From UBA57 sp963577725 (lineage in GTDB: Archaea; Thermoproteota; Nitrososphaeria; Nitrososphaerales; UBA57), in the NCBI GenBank assembly GCA_047517285.1, contig JAKZTE010000001.1:55759-119758 (forward strand): a stretch of 64,000 nucleotides of DNA, given 5' to 3'. The notes beneath the pieces are model-generated. The model saw only the letters and a list, made by a program, of their open reading frames with translations, was not told the origin of the DNA and searched no databases. Positions 36,387 through 45,106 of this stretch are shown here, piece by piece (position 1 is the first letter of the stretch; every line of letters begins with the position of its first letter). The position numbers and the translations under genes are program-made.

Positions 36387-38192
36387 CTATAATCCTTCTG
36401 TTACTGAATATATTTCTTTTAATTGATCTACAATGTCATTAATGTCAATAATCAATCTACGTAATTCAGCGAATTTCTTGTCATCATTCTCAATTATCTC
36501 CATTTTTGCAAGTTTCTTAACTTCCTCCATCTTTTCATTGAGTTTTCGCGAATCCATCTTGGGTATAATTAATTGTTTTTGTATCTTGTGTCCTCGATAG
36601 ACTGCCATATCTGCAGTCTTAAGTAACTCTATCGTATTCTTTTTCTTACTATCGTCATACGCATATTTGTCTGCATCCTCCATAGCTTCTTGAACCGATG
36701 TTTCTTTTACATCCAGGCGGTTTTCTATCGTTATTTCTTTTGATGCACCACTTGAGGTCTCTCTTGCAGAAACATTAAGAACTCCATTTTCATCAATGTC
36801 AAAGTTTACCATTATCTGAGGAACTCCTCTTTCTCTCTCTGGTATTCCTGATAACGTAAAATTTCCTATCAAAGTATTGTCGGCTGTCATTATTCTTTCT
36901 CCTTGAACTATTTTTACAGCTACTGATTTTTGATTATCTTTTGACGTAGTGAAAATCTGTTGCCTGGAAATTGGAATAGGACTATTCCGTCTAATTAATC
37001 TCTGTACAGTTCCTGGAGCTGTACCCACGCCTAAAGTCAATGGAGTTACGTCTACCATTTCATATGATATTTTTCCTTGTAATATTGCAGCATTGATTGC
37101 AGCACCATTTGCAACACAAGCCATTGGATCTAATCCTTCTTCCGCAGCAGTCTGCATGTAGTCTTCTACAGTTTTTCTTACAAGTGGCATACGTGTCTGT
37201 CCTCCAATCAATATTAATTTATCAATATCTTTAGCTCCTAATCGTGAATCAAATAATACTGTTTTTATTGTGCCTTCAACACGTTTGACTACTGACATGG
37301 ATAGTTGTTCCAATTCTTCCTGAGATAACGTATATTCAAAAGTTGAATTATCATCGGGAAATATATCTCCCATTTCAATATCTGCTGCTAAATGATATGA
37401 TAAATGAATCTTTGCCTCTTCTGCAGTAAGTTTCAATCTTGCTTCTACAGAAGGATCATCAACCTCTTTGCTGTATTTTTCTTTTATCAATTCTTTAAGT
37501 CGATTTACAATTACTTGATCAATATCCGTTCCTCCTGTATTTGTATCCCCACTTGTCGCAATTACTTTGAATTTATCATTTTCTAATAGCATAGTAGTTA
37601 CATCGTGCGTTCCTCCGCCAAACGTAAAGACCATGATATTCATTTTGTCTTTATGTGTAATCTTGTCTAATCCATAAGCCAAACAAGCTGCAGTTGGCTC
37701 ATTAACAATTCGTATTACGTTTAATCCTGCTAATCTACCCGCATCTATTGTTGATTGTCTTTGCGCATCGTTAAAATATGCAGGAACTGTTATTATCGCA
37801 TCAGTTATCTCTTTTTCATTCAAGAACGCTTCAGATTCAGTTTTTATTTTTTTAAGTATGTATGAAGAAATTTGCTCTGGTGTATATTTATCACCATCAA
37901 TTTCTACTGTTTCCTTGGTTCCCATCTTTCTTTTTATCTCAAGAATTGTATTTTGGGGATTGCTTACAAACTTCTTTTTCGCTTCTATTCCTACTAGAAT
38001 CTCATGAGATTTTTTATTAATATATACAATTGATGGAAACATCTTCTCTACCGCATCAGACATCTTATTGTCCGAACTCTTTATCACCTTTATTTCATCA
38101 TTGTGATATACTGCAGCGGCGGAATTTGTTGTACCTAAATCTATTCCAAGTATATACCCGTCTTTTTTGATTTCTTTGTTATTTTCTTCCAA
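36387..38192 (-). CDS. Hsp70 (DnaK)-family protein with altered ATPase site
   Basis: A 601-residue Hsp70 with an actin-like ATPase domain (about residues 10-375) and a substrate-binding domain (about 376-600). Conserved parts include GIDLGTTNSA, the catalytic lysine near residue 72 (GIEAKKKFVSNPQNT), TVPAYFNDAQRQ and NEPTAACLAYG. The phosphate-2 motif, normally D-L-G-G-G-T-F-D, reads T190-F-G-G-G-T-H-D197: the first aspartate (DnaK D194, Hsc70 D199) is replaced by threonine while D197 is kept. No grpE or dnaJ is adjacent. It may be a specialised Hsp70 paralogue with low ATP turnover rather than the housekeeping DnaK. Confidence 0.88.
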   Translation of the reverse strand: MEENNKEIKKDGYILGIDLGTTNSAAAVYHNDEIKVIKSSDNKMSDAVEKMFPSIVYINKKSHEILVGIEAKKKFVSNPQNTILEIKRKMGTKETVEIDGDKYTPEQISSYILKKIKTESEAFLNEKEITDAIITVPAYFNDAQRQSTIDAGRLAGLNVIRIVNEPTAACLAYGLDKITHKDKMNIMVFTFGGGTHDVTTMLLENDKFKVIATSGDTNTGGTDIDQVIVNRLKELIKEKYSKEVDDPSVEARLKLTAEEAKIHLSYHLAADIEMGDIFPDDNSTFEYTLSQEELEQLSMSVVKRVEGTIKTVLFDSRLGAKDIDKLILIGGQTRMPLVRKTVEDYMQTAAEEGLDPMACVANGAAINAAILQGKISYEMVDVTPLTLGVGTAPGTVQRLIRRNSPIPISRQQIFTTSKDNQKSVAVKIVQGERIMTADNTLIGNFTLSGIPERERGVPQIMVNFDIDENGVLNVSARETSSGASKEITIENRLDVKETSVQEAMEDADKYAYDDSKKKNTIELLKTADMAVYRGHKIQKQLIIPKMDSRKLNEKMEEVKKLAKMEIIENDDKKFAELRRLIIDINDIVDQLKEIYSVTEGL

Positions 38193-38253
38193 TATCTACT
38201 GTATTTTTTTTTTTACAATAAATAAATATTACGTTGATTTCCGTTTATTGAAA

Positions 38254-38631
38254 TTATTCAGGCGTTTGTTCTAAATAGTCAGATTTTACATATTCATAGC
38301 ATTTCTCACAATATTGATAACCATTAATGAAATGCGTTGAGTCACCAAATGAAAGAATTTGGTCTCTACACCTGCTACATAATGTCCACGCTTCTGAAAA
38401 TTGCCTTGGATTAATTCCTTCTCTTGCGATTCCTTCATTTCTATCTTCTCTGGGAAATTTATTATCTTTGTTTTTATTTAATTTCCTTGGTTTTACCTTC
38501 TTTATTTTTTTATCTTCATTCTTTTGGTCAGCTTCAACAACATTATCTGAATCTTCTAATTGTTCCTTTGTTTCTTCATTATTTATTTCATTATTTTCTT
38601 CTGTCAATCTAAACTGTGATAATATACGCAA
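38254..38631 (-). CDS. Zinc-ribbon protein with acidic/basic N-terminal tail
   Basis: A 125-residue protein. Residues 1-75 are low-complexity, first acidic and Asn-rich, then Lys-rich (KIKKVKPRKLNKNKDNK). Residues 80-120 hold a single zinc site C-x2-C-x19-C-x2-C (CSRC ... CEKC) with a LIM-like appearance. Nucleic-acid or protein binding is likely from the composition; no specific family is recognised. It lies upstream of the Hsp70-like gene on the same strand, 61 bp away. Confidence 0.6.
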   Translation of the reverse strand: MRILSQFRLTEENNEINNEETKEQLEDSDNVVEADQKNEDKKIKKVKPRKLNKNKDNKFPREDRNEGIAREGINPRQFSEAWTLCSRCRDQILSFGDSTHFINGYQYCEKCYEYVKSDYLEQTPE

Positions 38632-38695
38632 TTAGAGATATTTTAACATATTCTAGAAGTTATATAAAATATTAATGTATTATGAAATTGATTAA

Positions 38696-40081
38696 ATGAA
38701 GGAAAATCAAATCATTATAGTTTTATTTATTGTTCTCGGGTTATTTGCGGTATATTTCTTCTCTCAATCTACTTTATTTCAAGAAGAAAATAATGAGATG
38801 GAATCTGTTCCTTCATTATTACAACCTATAAACCAAGAAATTCCTGTAGTCTCTGAAAAATCTAATACATCTATACCTGTTCAACCAGCGCCAATTGTCG
38901 AAAATGAGTCTGTTTTTGTTGAGGATTCTGATCTTATTAGTAAAAATGAACTCCCCGAACCTGATATAGATATTAATATATCAAATACCTTTGCTTGTCC
39001 AAAATCGAATTTCTCTCCAAAACCTAACGCCTATGTGATTTACGATATAATTGGGTTGGAACAGCTCTCTGTGGTATTTGGCGAAACATCTGGAAACGAA
39101 GTTAATATCACACTAAGCGTCACGAATATTAATTCCACTTGGTTCATTGCTGATTTGGAATCTCGCGCAATAATATATGGCCCTGAAGTAGAAATTATAG
39201 GAAACGTTCCATTATTCTGGCTGCCTATGTATTATGACATAGGTGATACAATTACAAGTCTCGGAGATATTGAACTTAAAGTAGTTTCCGAAGATTCTAT
39301 GTTGTTTGACAATGAAAATATCAATACTCTTGTTGTTCAAGGGATCTCTGTTATAGATAATCAAAATAATAGATCTGAAAGTATTGTAACATCTTATTAT
39401 GATAAAAATACTGGTATTCTCCTACAAATTAACGAACAAAGTTCTACATATGAGGGAGAGAACCTAATTGATCAACAATCAATTAATATAATTAATGTAA
39501 TTGAAACAAATATCAATTTTAATAATTATTCTGTTGAGTCTATTTCACGAGAAATGCCTTTTGAATTTAATTCATTTGTAATTTACGAACATGATAATTT
39601 TGACTGGAAGTTACAATTCTCTATGCTGGATGGTTCTTTTGTTAATATTACTGAAAGTAGAAGTTTCTTTGAGGATGAATGGGAAGTAATGCGATGGAGG
39701 GTTGTAGATCTAAATTGTTTAATCATAAAAAACTCGCATACTTCATCATTTGATCAAAATTTCCAAGATACTCCTTATCTTATTGGAAAATCTTATGAAT
39801 TTCTTATTCGATCAGATGTCTCCATTGGTGATTATCTATTCCCTGCTTACGAAGACATCGGATTGGGCCTCGATATTTCAGTATTTCGTATCATTGATTT
39901 TCGTGAATTCGAATATAATGGGGAAATATTTGATGTTATAATCGTAGAATCCGTTGGCGATGGAGGTCTGGTTCGAAGATATTTTGATAACCTAACTGGA
40001 ATAATGTTACTTGAAGAACTTGAATATGAAGGTATTGTAAGACCTATTCTTCGCTTAAAAGAAAGCGGACTTAGTGACTAA
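38696..40081 (+). CDS. Secreted or membrane-anchored protein, two similar domains
   Basis: A 461-residue protein with an N-terminal signal anchor (about residues 5-23), a Pro/Glu/Ser-rich linker (about 30-95) and two related beta-rich domains. Domain 1 ends in SYYDKNTGILLQ and domain 2 in RYFDNLTGIMLL, each preceded by an N-x-Y-x-V-x-Y or F-x-I-x-D-like core, which suggests an internal duplication. Several N-x-S/T sites are compatible with archaeal N-glycosylation. No enzyme motif is seen. It is divergent from the zinc-ribbon gene. Confidence 0.6.
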   Translation: MKENQIIIVLFIVLGLFAVYFFSQSTLFQEENNEMESVPSLLQPINQEIPVVSEKSNTSIPVQPAPIVENESVFVEDSDLISKNELPEPDIDINISNTFACPKSNFSPKPNAYVIYDIIGLEQLSVVFGETSGNEVNITLSVTNINSTWFIADLESRAIIYGPEVEIIGNVPLFWLPMYYDIGDTITSLGDIELKVVSEDSMLFDNENINTLVVQGISVIDNQNNRSESIVTSYYDKNTGILLQINEQSSTYEGENLIDQQSINIINVIETNINFNNYSVESISREMPFEFNSFVIYEHDNFDWKLQFSMLDGSFVNITESRSFFEDEWEVMRWRVVDLNCLIIKNSHTSSFDQNFQDTPYLIGKSYEFLIRSDVSIGDYLFPAYEDIGLGLDISVFRIIDFREFEYNGEIFDVIIVESVGDGGLVRRYFDNLTGIMLLEELEYEGIVRPILRLKESGLSD

Positions 40082-40156
40082 CTCGAATTCTGAATATATT
40101 TCTCACAAAGCGAGAAATTTAAGTAATTGTTCCAAGTAGGATAATTTGATTAATAA

Positions 40157-41614
40157 TTGCCAAGAGATTATGATGTAATTGTTGCCGGTGGTGGAATGAC
40201 AGGTTTAATCACTGCTACAACAATAGCCAAGTACACTAACCAAAATATGAAAATTCTTGTTATTGACCGTAATGAAGAAGTTAATCCTGCACGAAAGAAT
40301 ATTTCTGGCTGGACTTGCGGAGACGCAGTAAGTAAACGCAGTATTGATTTCTATTCAAAAGAAGTTGGAATTACATATGATTATCCTGAGTTAGAACATA
40401 AAGTCAAAGGAGTAATTGCTTTCGCCCCTGACCGCAAGACTAAAGTTTCATTTGACGGAGAAGGTTATGTTCTTAATCGCAAATTATTGGGATTACGTCA
40501 AGTTAAAGACGCCAAAAAATTAGGCGTTGAATTTTCCTTTGAAACCGAATCTGATAAATTAGTATTAGAAAATGGTTTTATCACCGGTGTGGAAATTCTC
40601 GACAAAGATAAACAAAGAAAAACACTTACTGCAAAAATTGTTGTAGATGCTACAGGTTCTGCTTCTAAACTCCGCCAAAATCTTCCTATTGAGAATTCTT
40701 TCATGGAGAAACAAATTGATCGTGAAAATGACATGGAAACTACTGGCAGGTATATACTAGAATTTGATAGCGGTGAAACTGATACATCACTTTTTGACAA
40801 TGATTATTGTATAATACATCTTAATCAGGATCTTGCCCCAGGTGGCTATGCTTGGGTATTCCCAAAATCAAAAAATAAGGTTAATATCGGACTAGGTGTT
40901 CAGAAAAAAAGACTTGTTTCACGTAATCAGCGATTGGGTAAAAACGACACTCTTCAAAGTTTAATTGATGATTACATCAGTTCAAATACGTCAATTAAGA
41001 ACTATAGATTATCTTCAGACGATGCTGATTCAGGAAATTCACGAGGAAACTGGCAAGTTCCAGTAAGACGACAAAATGATTGTATGGTGGAAAATGGTTA
41101 TGTAATAGTTGGAGATGCTGCTTGGTTACCTAGACCAATAGATGCTGGTGGAATAGGACCTGGAATATTTGCAAGCGTTATTGCTGGTAAAACTATTGCT
41201 AATGCATTGCAGGCAGAAGACTATAGTCAAAGTAGTTTATGGAATTATAATACTGAATACGTACGAAATTATGGTTATCAGATGGCTAGCTTTGAGATAC
41301 TTCGTAGATTCTTACAAATAGTATTAAATGAAAAAATCAGTTACGGAATGAAACATTTTCTCTCTGCAGATGATGTAGAAAAAATTACTTCCAGAGAACA
41401 CCCAAGTTTTGATAAAGTAAACATGTTTAATCCTCTTATGCTCTTCAAAATACTCACACATTGGAGTCTTGCAAAAGAATTACGTTATACTGCAAAAAAA
41501 AGTAACGAACTTGTTCGACACAGTCAATCTTATCCTGAATCTCCAGAAAGTTTTCCTGAATGGAAAAATAAATTAGATTTACTTCTTAATGACGCCTATG
41601 ATAGATTCTCTTAA
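40157..41614 (+). CDS. Geranylgeranyl reductase-family flavoprotein
   Basis: A 485-residue FAD enzyme of the family that saturates geranylgeranyl chains of archaeal membrane lipids. The FAD motif GGGMTGLITATTIA (about residues 11-24) is followed by the family NISGWTCGDAVSKR, the YAWVFPKS segment, and a GDAAWLPRPIDAGGIGPG motif near residue 330. Some homologues act on chlorophyll or quinone side chains, but in an archaeon lipid saturation is most likely. It starts at TTG. It is convergent with an acyl-CoA synthetase gene. Confidence 0.85.
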   Translation: MPRDYDVIVAGGGMTGLITATTIAKYTNQNMKILVIDRNEEVNPARKNISGWTCGDAVSKRSIDFYSKEVGITYDYPELEHKVKGVIAFAPDRKTKVSFDGEGYVLNRKLLGLRQVKDAKKLGVEFSFETESDKLVLENGFITGVEILDKDKQRKTLTAKIVVDATGSASKLRQNLPIENSFMEKQIDRENDMETTGRYILEFDSGETDTSLFDNDYCIIHLNQDLAPGGYAWVFPKSKNKVNIGLGVQKKRLVSRNQRLGKNDTLQSLIDDYISSNTSIKNYRLSSDDADSGNSRGNWQVPVRRQNDCMVENGYVIVGDAAWLPRPIDAGGIGPGIFASVIAGKTIANALQAEDYSQSSLWNYNTEYVRNYGYQMASFEILRRFLQIVLNEKISYGMKHFLSADDVEKITSREHPSFDKVNMFNPLMLFKILTHWSLAKELRYTAKKSNELVRHSQSYPESPESFPEWKNKLDLLLNDAYDRFS

Positions 41615-41627
41615 TTTGTATTATTGA

Positions 41628-43301
41628 TTATTTTTTTAACTCTCTTCGTAGAATTTTTCCAATCAAACTTTTTGGTAATTCCTCTCTAAATTCTATCTCT
41701 TTAGGAACTTTATATCCTGTTAATTTAGTTCTACAGAATTCAATTAATTCTTCTTCACTAGCAGTTTTTCCTTCTTTGAAAACTACAAATGCTTTGATAT
41801 ATTCAGATAAATCTTTATTCTTCATTCCTACAGCTGCTGCTTCTAGTACATTTTCATTTTCATAAAGTACATCTTCAACATCCCTCGGATAAACGTTAAA
41901 TCCAGATACTTTGATCATATCTTTCTTACGATCGACAATATAGAAATAACCTTCTTCATCCATCTTTCCAATATCACCTGTTAATAGCCAATCATTTTTG
42001 ATCATATCGTCTGTAGCTTTCTTATTTTCCCAATATCCTTTCATTACAATTGGACCTTTTACCGCTATTTCACCAATTTCATTTACTTCACAAAACTCAT
42101 TATGATTTTCACTATTCACTATTGCCACATCACACATTGGTAATGGAACACCTATTGATCCAACTTTTGCTAGATTCATGTCATGAACTGGGTTGAAAGT
42201 TACTGCTCCAGTAGTTTCACTTAATCCATATAATTCCACTAGTGGCGACTTTGATTTCTCAACAAATTGTTTTACTACTGTATCTGGTAATGCCATAGCA
42301 GCCGCAAAGGAAATTCTAAGAGACGATAATTCTGATTTTTTCATATTTGGATGATTAATTAATTTTGTAAACATGGTAGTGACGCCTGGGAATATTGTAA
42401 TCTTACTTTTTTCAATTGTTTTTAAAACCTGTTTTTCTTCAAAGCTAGGAAGTAAAACAACTTTGCCACCCGATCTCATCATTATCATCTGGCCAATAAA
42501 ACCGAATATATGAAATAACGGCAGTACTATTAGCGCAGTGTCGTTATTTTCTCTTAATCTCACCCATTCACAAACCATTTCCACTTCTGTTATGATATTT
42601 TTATGTGTTAACATTGCACCTTTAGATTTTCCAGTTGTTCCTCCAGTATATTGAAGTGCTGCAACATCTTCGGTCATAGACGTGCTCTCTGGTCGTGTAG
42701 TGTCTCCAGAATTCAATACTTCCATAAAATCAATTGTATCATTAAATTTTCTTTTTTTAACTTTAACAAACGCTAAACGTTTTTTTATGCCTGGTAGAAA
42801 TTCCGTAACACTTGTAGTAATTACTTTTTCAACATTGAGATTTTTTCTATTCTCGTGGAACCCTTGATATAAATCCCTCATTATCGGTTTTTTTATTAAA
42901 TCTGTACAAGCAATAACAACCCTTGGTTTTGCATCAAGTAATTGTGATTCAATTTCTGCTGGCGTATAAAGGAAATTCGTTCCAACTGCAATTGCGCCGG
43001 CCTTTAAAATTCCGTATAGCGCAATTGGAAATTGTGGAATATTTGGTAATAAAAGTGCAACACGATCGCCTTTTTTTACACCTAATTTTATTAACCCATT
43101 TGCAAATTTATTTGAATGTTCATTAATTTCATTATACGTAAAAGTTTTTCCATTATATTCATATGCTATCTCGCTAGAATATTTCTTACAAATATTATCT
43201 ATATAATCTCCAAAAGTTACATCTGGTACATCTATATTGAATTCTAATCCTTCTGGATATTTGTCTAACCAGATTCTCCCCTGTTCACCAGTCTTTGACA
43301 T
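41628..43301 (-). CDS. AMP-binding acyl-CoA synthetase
   Basis: A 557-residue ANL-superfamily enzyme that activates a carboxylic acid with ATP and CoA. The P-loop-like motif is YTGGTTGKSKGAMLTHKN (about residues 220-237), the AMP-binding YGLSETTG and LLTGDIGKMDEEGYFYIVDR follow, and the C-terminal catalytic lysine is in LPKSLIGKILRREL. The closest resemblance is to long- or medium-chain fatty-acid CoA ligases. In an archaeon the substrate may be a fatty, branched or aromatic acid taken up for catabolism. Confidence 0.88.
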   Translation of the reverse strand: MSKTGEQGRIWLDKYPEGLEFNIDVPDVTFGDYIDNICKKYSSEIAYEYNGKTFTYNEINEHSNKFANGLIKLGVKKGDRVALLLPNIPQFPIALYGILKAGAIAVGTNFLYTPAEIESQLLDAKPRVVIACTDLIKKPIMRDLYQGFHENRKNLNVEKVITTSVTEFLPGIKKRLAFVKVKKRKFNDTIDFMEVLNSGDTTRPESTSMTEDVAALQYTGGTTGKSKGAMLTHKNIITEVEMVCEWVRLRENNDTALIVLPLFHIFGFIGQMIMMRSGGKVVLLPSFEEKQVLKTIEKSKITIFPGVTTMFTKLINHPNMKKSELSSLRISFAAAMALPDTVVKQFVEKSKSPLVELYGLSETTGAVTFNPVHDMNLAKVGSIGVPLPMCDVAIVNSENHNEFCEVNEIGEIAVKGPIVMKGYWENKKATDDMIKNDWLLTGDIGKMDEEGYFYIVDRKKDMIKVSGFNVYPRDVEDVLYENENVLEAAAVGMKNKDLSEYIKAFVVFKEGKTASEEELIEFCRTKLTGYKVPKEIEFREELPKSLIGKILRRELKK

Positions 43302-43338
43302 CTATCGTATGTTGTGTATAATTCCTAATGAATCTTGT

Positions 43339-44352
43339 CTATTTTTTCCGCTTTTTTGACCCTAAAACTCTTTTTGCACCCCAATAAGCAATTGCCGAAG
43401 CTAACAATGTTGAAATCAATAATATAGCCAGTAATTCTTTAAACATTGAAGAAGGATTAGGAATTATTGCGAAGACTGTTGCTAATGTATTCGGAATTAA
43501 CACCGCTGTGCCCATTACTGTTAACCAAAGAATTATTGTGGAAAGACGATTTGTTATATTTGTTTGAATAACATTTACACCAGTTGCTAGAACTTCAAGT
43601 ACTTGTTCTGCTAACTGAATCTGTCTATCTAAATCCGCTAATATTATATCAAACCTAGATAAAATCTCATCTTTATCACTTAACATCTCTGGATCACCAT
43701 ATCTTAATGAATGTACAGTTGTGTGTGTCGCCCATATAGCTGTTAAGAATGTAATTATTGATCTCTTTATATTAGACATCTCTTCAGTAATGTCCTCGTT
43801 CATCGTCCTCTCATCAGTCATTTCAATTTCCAATGTTTGAGCTTTCTCCACAATCAATCTTAATGTGTCATAATTTCTTTCTGAAATCTCATCAATAATT
43901 CTAGCAAACAGTATGGTTTGTCTATCTGCCCATAATTCTCTACTATTTGGAAGCTTCTTCATTATTCCTTCAGCAAATCCAGAAAGACGAAGTAATTTCT
44001 CGGCTTCCTCATCGTGTATCGAAATTATCTTGTCTCTTGCGATATAGATTAAAACTGATAGAGAATCCACACTGCCTCCAGAAAACTTGATTAACGGAAC
44101 AGTAATTCCTAATACTTCTCCTGCATCTTCATAGTTTGAATAATATCCTCCCAGCACCGAGGCAGGTTCTAATGGTATTCCTAATTCTTTTACAATCTCC
44201 TTTGAACCTGTTTTTACATCATCTACTACGCATTCTAACCATGATAAAGAATATTCTTCAATCTTTGGCCTAATGTCGCTGATATTTTTTATTGTGTCTT
44301 TAACTGGTACTCCATCTTTTGTTATTGCCGCCAGCTTCAGATTTTTTATCAT
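43339..44352 (-). CDS. CorA-like membrane protein lacking the GMN motif
   Basis: A 337-residue protein with a long N-terminal cytoplasmic region (about residues 1-265, including a coiled helix around 225-265) and two C-terminal membrane helices, the layout of CorA magnesium/cobalt channels. The first helix carries IPNTLATVFAI, but the GMN selectivity motif that should follow is absent; the loop reads IPNPSSMFKE. Two-helix CorA relatives without GMN exist and may carry other ions. It is monocistronic, minus strand. Confidence 0.75.
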   Translation of the reverse strand: MIKNLKLAAITKDGVPVKDTIKNISDIRPKIEEYSLSWLECVVDDVKTGSKEIVKELGIPLEPASVLGGYYSNYEDAGEVLGITVPLIKFSGGSVDSLSVLIYIARDKIISIHDEEAEKLLRLSGFAEGIMKKLPNSRELWADRQTILFARIIDEISERNYDTLRLIVEKAQTLEIEMTDERTMNEDITEEMSNIKRSIITFLTAIWATHTTVHSLRYGDPEMLSDKDEILSRFDIILADLDRQIQLAEQVLEVLATGVNVIQTNITNRLSTIILWLTVMGTAVLIPNTLATVFAIIPNPSSMFKELLAILLISTLLASAIAYWGAKRVLGSKKRKK

Positions 44353-44400
44353 CTATATCTCCTACTTGATTACAAAGTACTATACATTATATTATTAACT

Positions 44401-44547
44401 CTAAAAATTCATCTTTTCACACTTATCATTAATTGTACGATGTCCGCATGATTCTTCATCCTCAAATGAGTTCAGATTGCCCGTCGATGCAACGGACATC
44501 ACACAAATACCTAGTAAAAACCATATTATTAAAAATATTATCTTAAT
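44401..44547 (-). CDS. Possible small secreted Cys-rich peptide, start unclear
   Basis: A 48-residue open frame with a strong signal-peptide-like hydrophobic start (KIIFLIIWFLLGICVMSVAS), then a short polar part with C-G-H-R-x4-D-K-C. It has no ATG, GTG or TTG before the hydrophobic stretch, and ATT 44547 or an internal ATA would have to be used. It lies 9 bp downstream of the cupredoxin gene on the same strand. An 8-bp inverted repeat (44439-44446 and 44493-44500) falls inside it. The coding reading rests on the signal-peptide pattern alone. Confidence 0.3.
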   Translation of the reverse strand: MKIIFLIIWFLLGICVMSVASTGNLNSFEDEESCGHRTINDKCEKMNF

Positions 44548-44556
44548 TAATGTTAA

Positions 44557-44898
44557 TCAGTTTACTGATATTGTACCTTTCATGTATGGATGTAACGTAC
44601 AATAGTAATGAAATTCTCCTTTCTCATTGAATTTATAGGAAATAATTCCCAATGTATTAACATCTTCTGATAAATCTATCTGTACCATTAGATTCTTTTC
44701 TATATTCTGACCTATGTCAGATGTAATATTATGACCCTCTAAATCCACATTAATCCAATAAACAGTTGTACCTTTAGCTATAGTGATCTCTTCAGGCTGA
44801 TAATCAAACCTATTAATTATTATCACTTCTAAATTCACAAATACAATTAATAATGATATGGATAATATCAGTAATCCAAAGAAAATTTCTTTCCTCAT
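44557..44898 (-). CDS. Membrane-anchored cupredoxin (type 1 copper protein)
   Basis: A 113-residue blue-copper protein with an N-terminal membrane anchor or signal (about residues 5-28) and a plastocyanin-like domain. The copper ligands are visible: His in EGHNITSD and the C-terminal triad C-x2-H-x2-M in YYCTLHPYMKGT. The domain starts with the family pattern F-x-P-x-x-I-T-I-A-K-G-T-T-V-Y-W. It probably acts outside the membrane as an electron carrier. Such proteins are abundant in marine Thaumarchaeota. Confidence 0.88.
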   Translation of the reverse strand: MRKEIFFGLLILSISLLIVFVNLEVIIINRFDYQPEEITIAKGTTVYWINVDLEGHNITSDIGQNIEKNLMVQIDLSEDVNTLGIISYKFNEKGEFHYYCTLHPYMKGTISVN

Positions 44899-44943
44899 AC
44901 TTCTGATAAATATCTCTATTGTTTTTAATTCCTCGTTATTGAA

Positions 44944-45062
44944 GGCCGCCGGTGGGTTTCGAACCCACGACCTGAACCTATCTGCTTTTCTTGACCCACA
45001 GGGTCCTATGCTACCAACTACACCACGAATTGACTAATAATCGGCCACGTGTACAGACGGCC
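44944..45062 (-). tRNA. tRNA-His (GUG) with an acceptor-stem intron and a 37/38 intron
   Basis: On the minus strand the 3' half is ordinary: anticodon GTG, T arm GTGGG-TTCGAAA-CCCAC, 3' acceptor CGGCGGC, discriminator C73. The matching 5' acceptor GCCGTCG is split: GCCGTC stands at 45056-45061, then 29 extra nt, then the last G and the D arm. The extra G-1 at 45062 and C73 are histidine identity elements and support the 5' end. A further 16 nt lie after position 37, between GGACC and GGTTC. Without G-1 the gene is 118 nt against 73. Confidence 0.8.
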
Positions 45063-45106
45063 TACAATAAAAAAGCACTAAGATTAATTTAAAGTTGCAT
45101 GAAAAA

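Noticed and set aside
44439..44500. 8-bp perfect inverted repeat GATGTCCG/CGGACATC flanking 46 bp
   Set aside because: The arms are short, the spacer long, no T-run or operator-like symmetry follows, and an 8-bp match over this distance can occur by chance.
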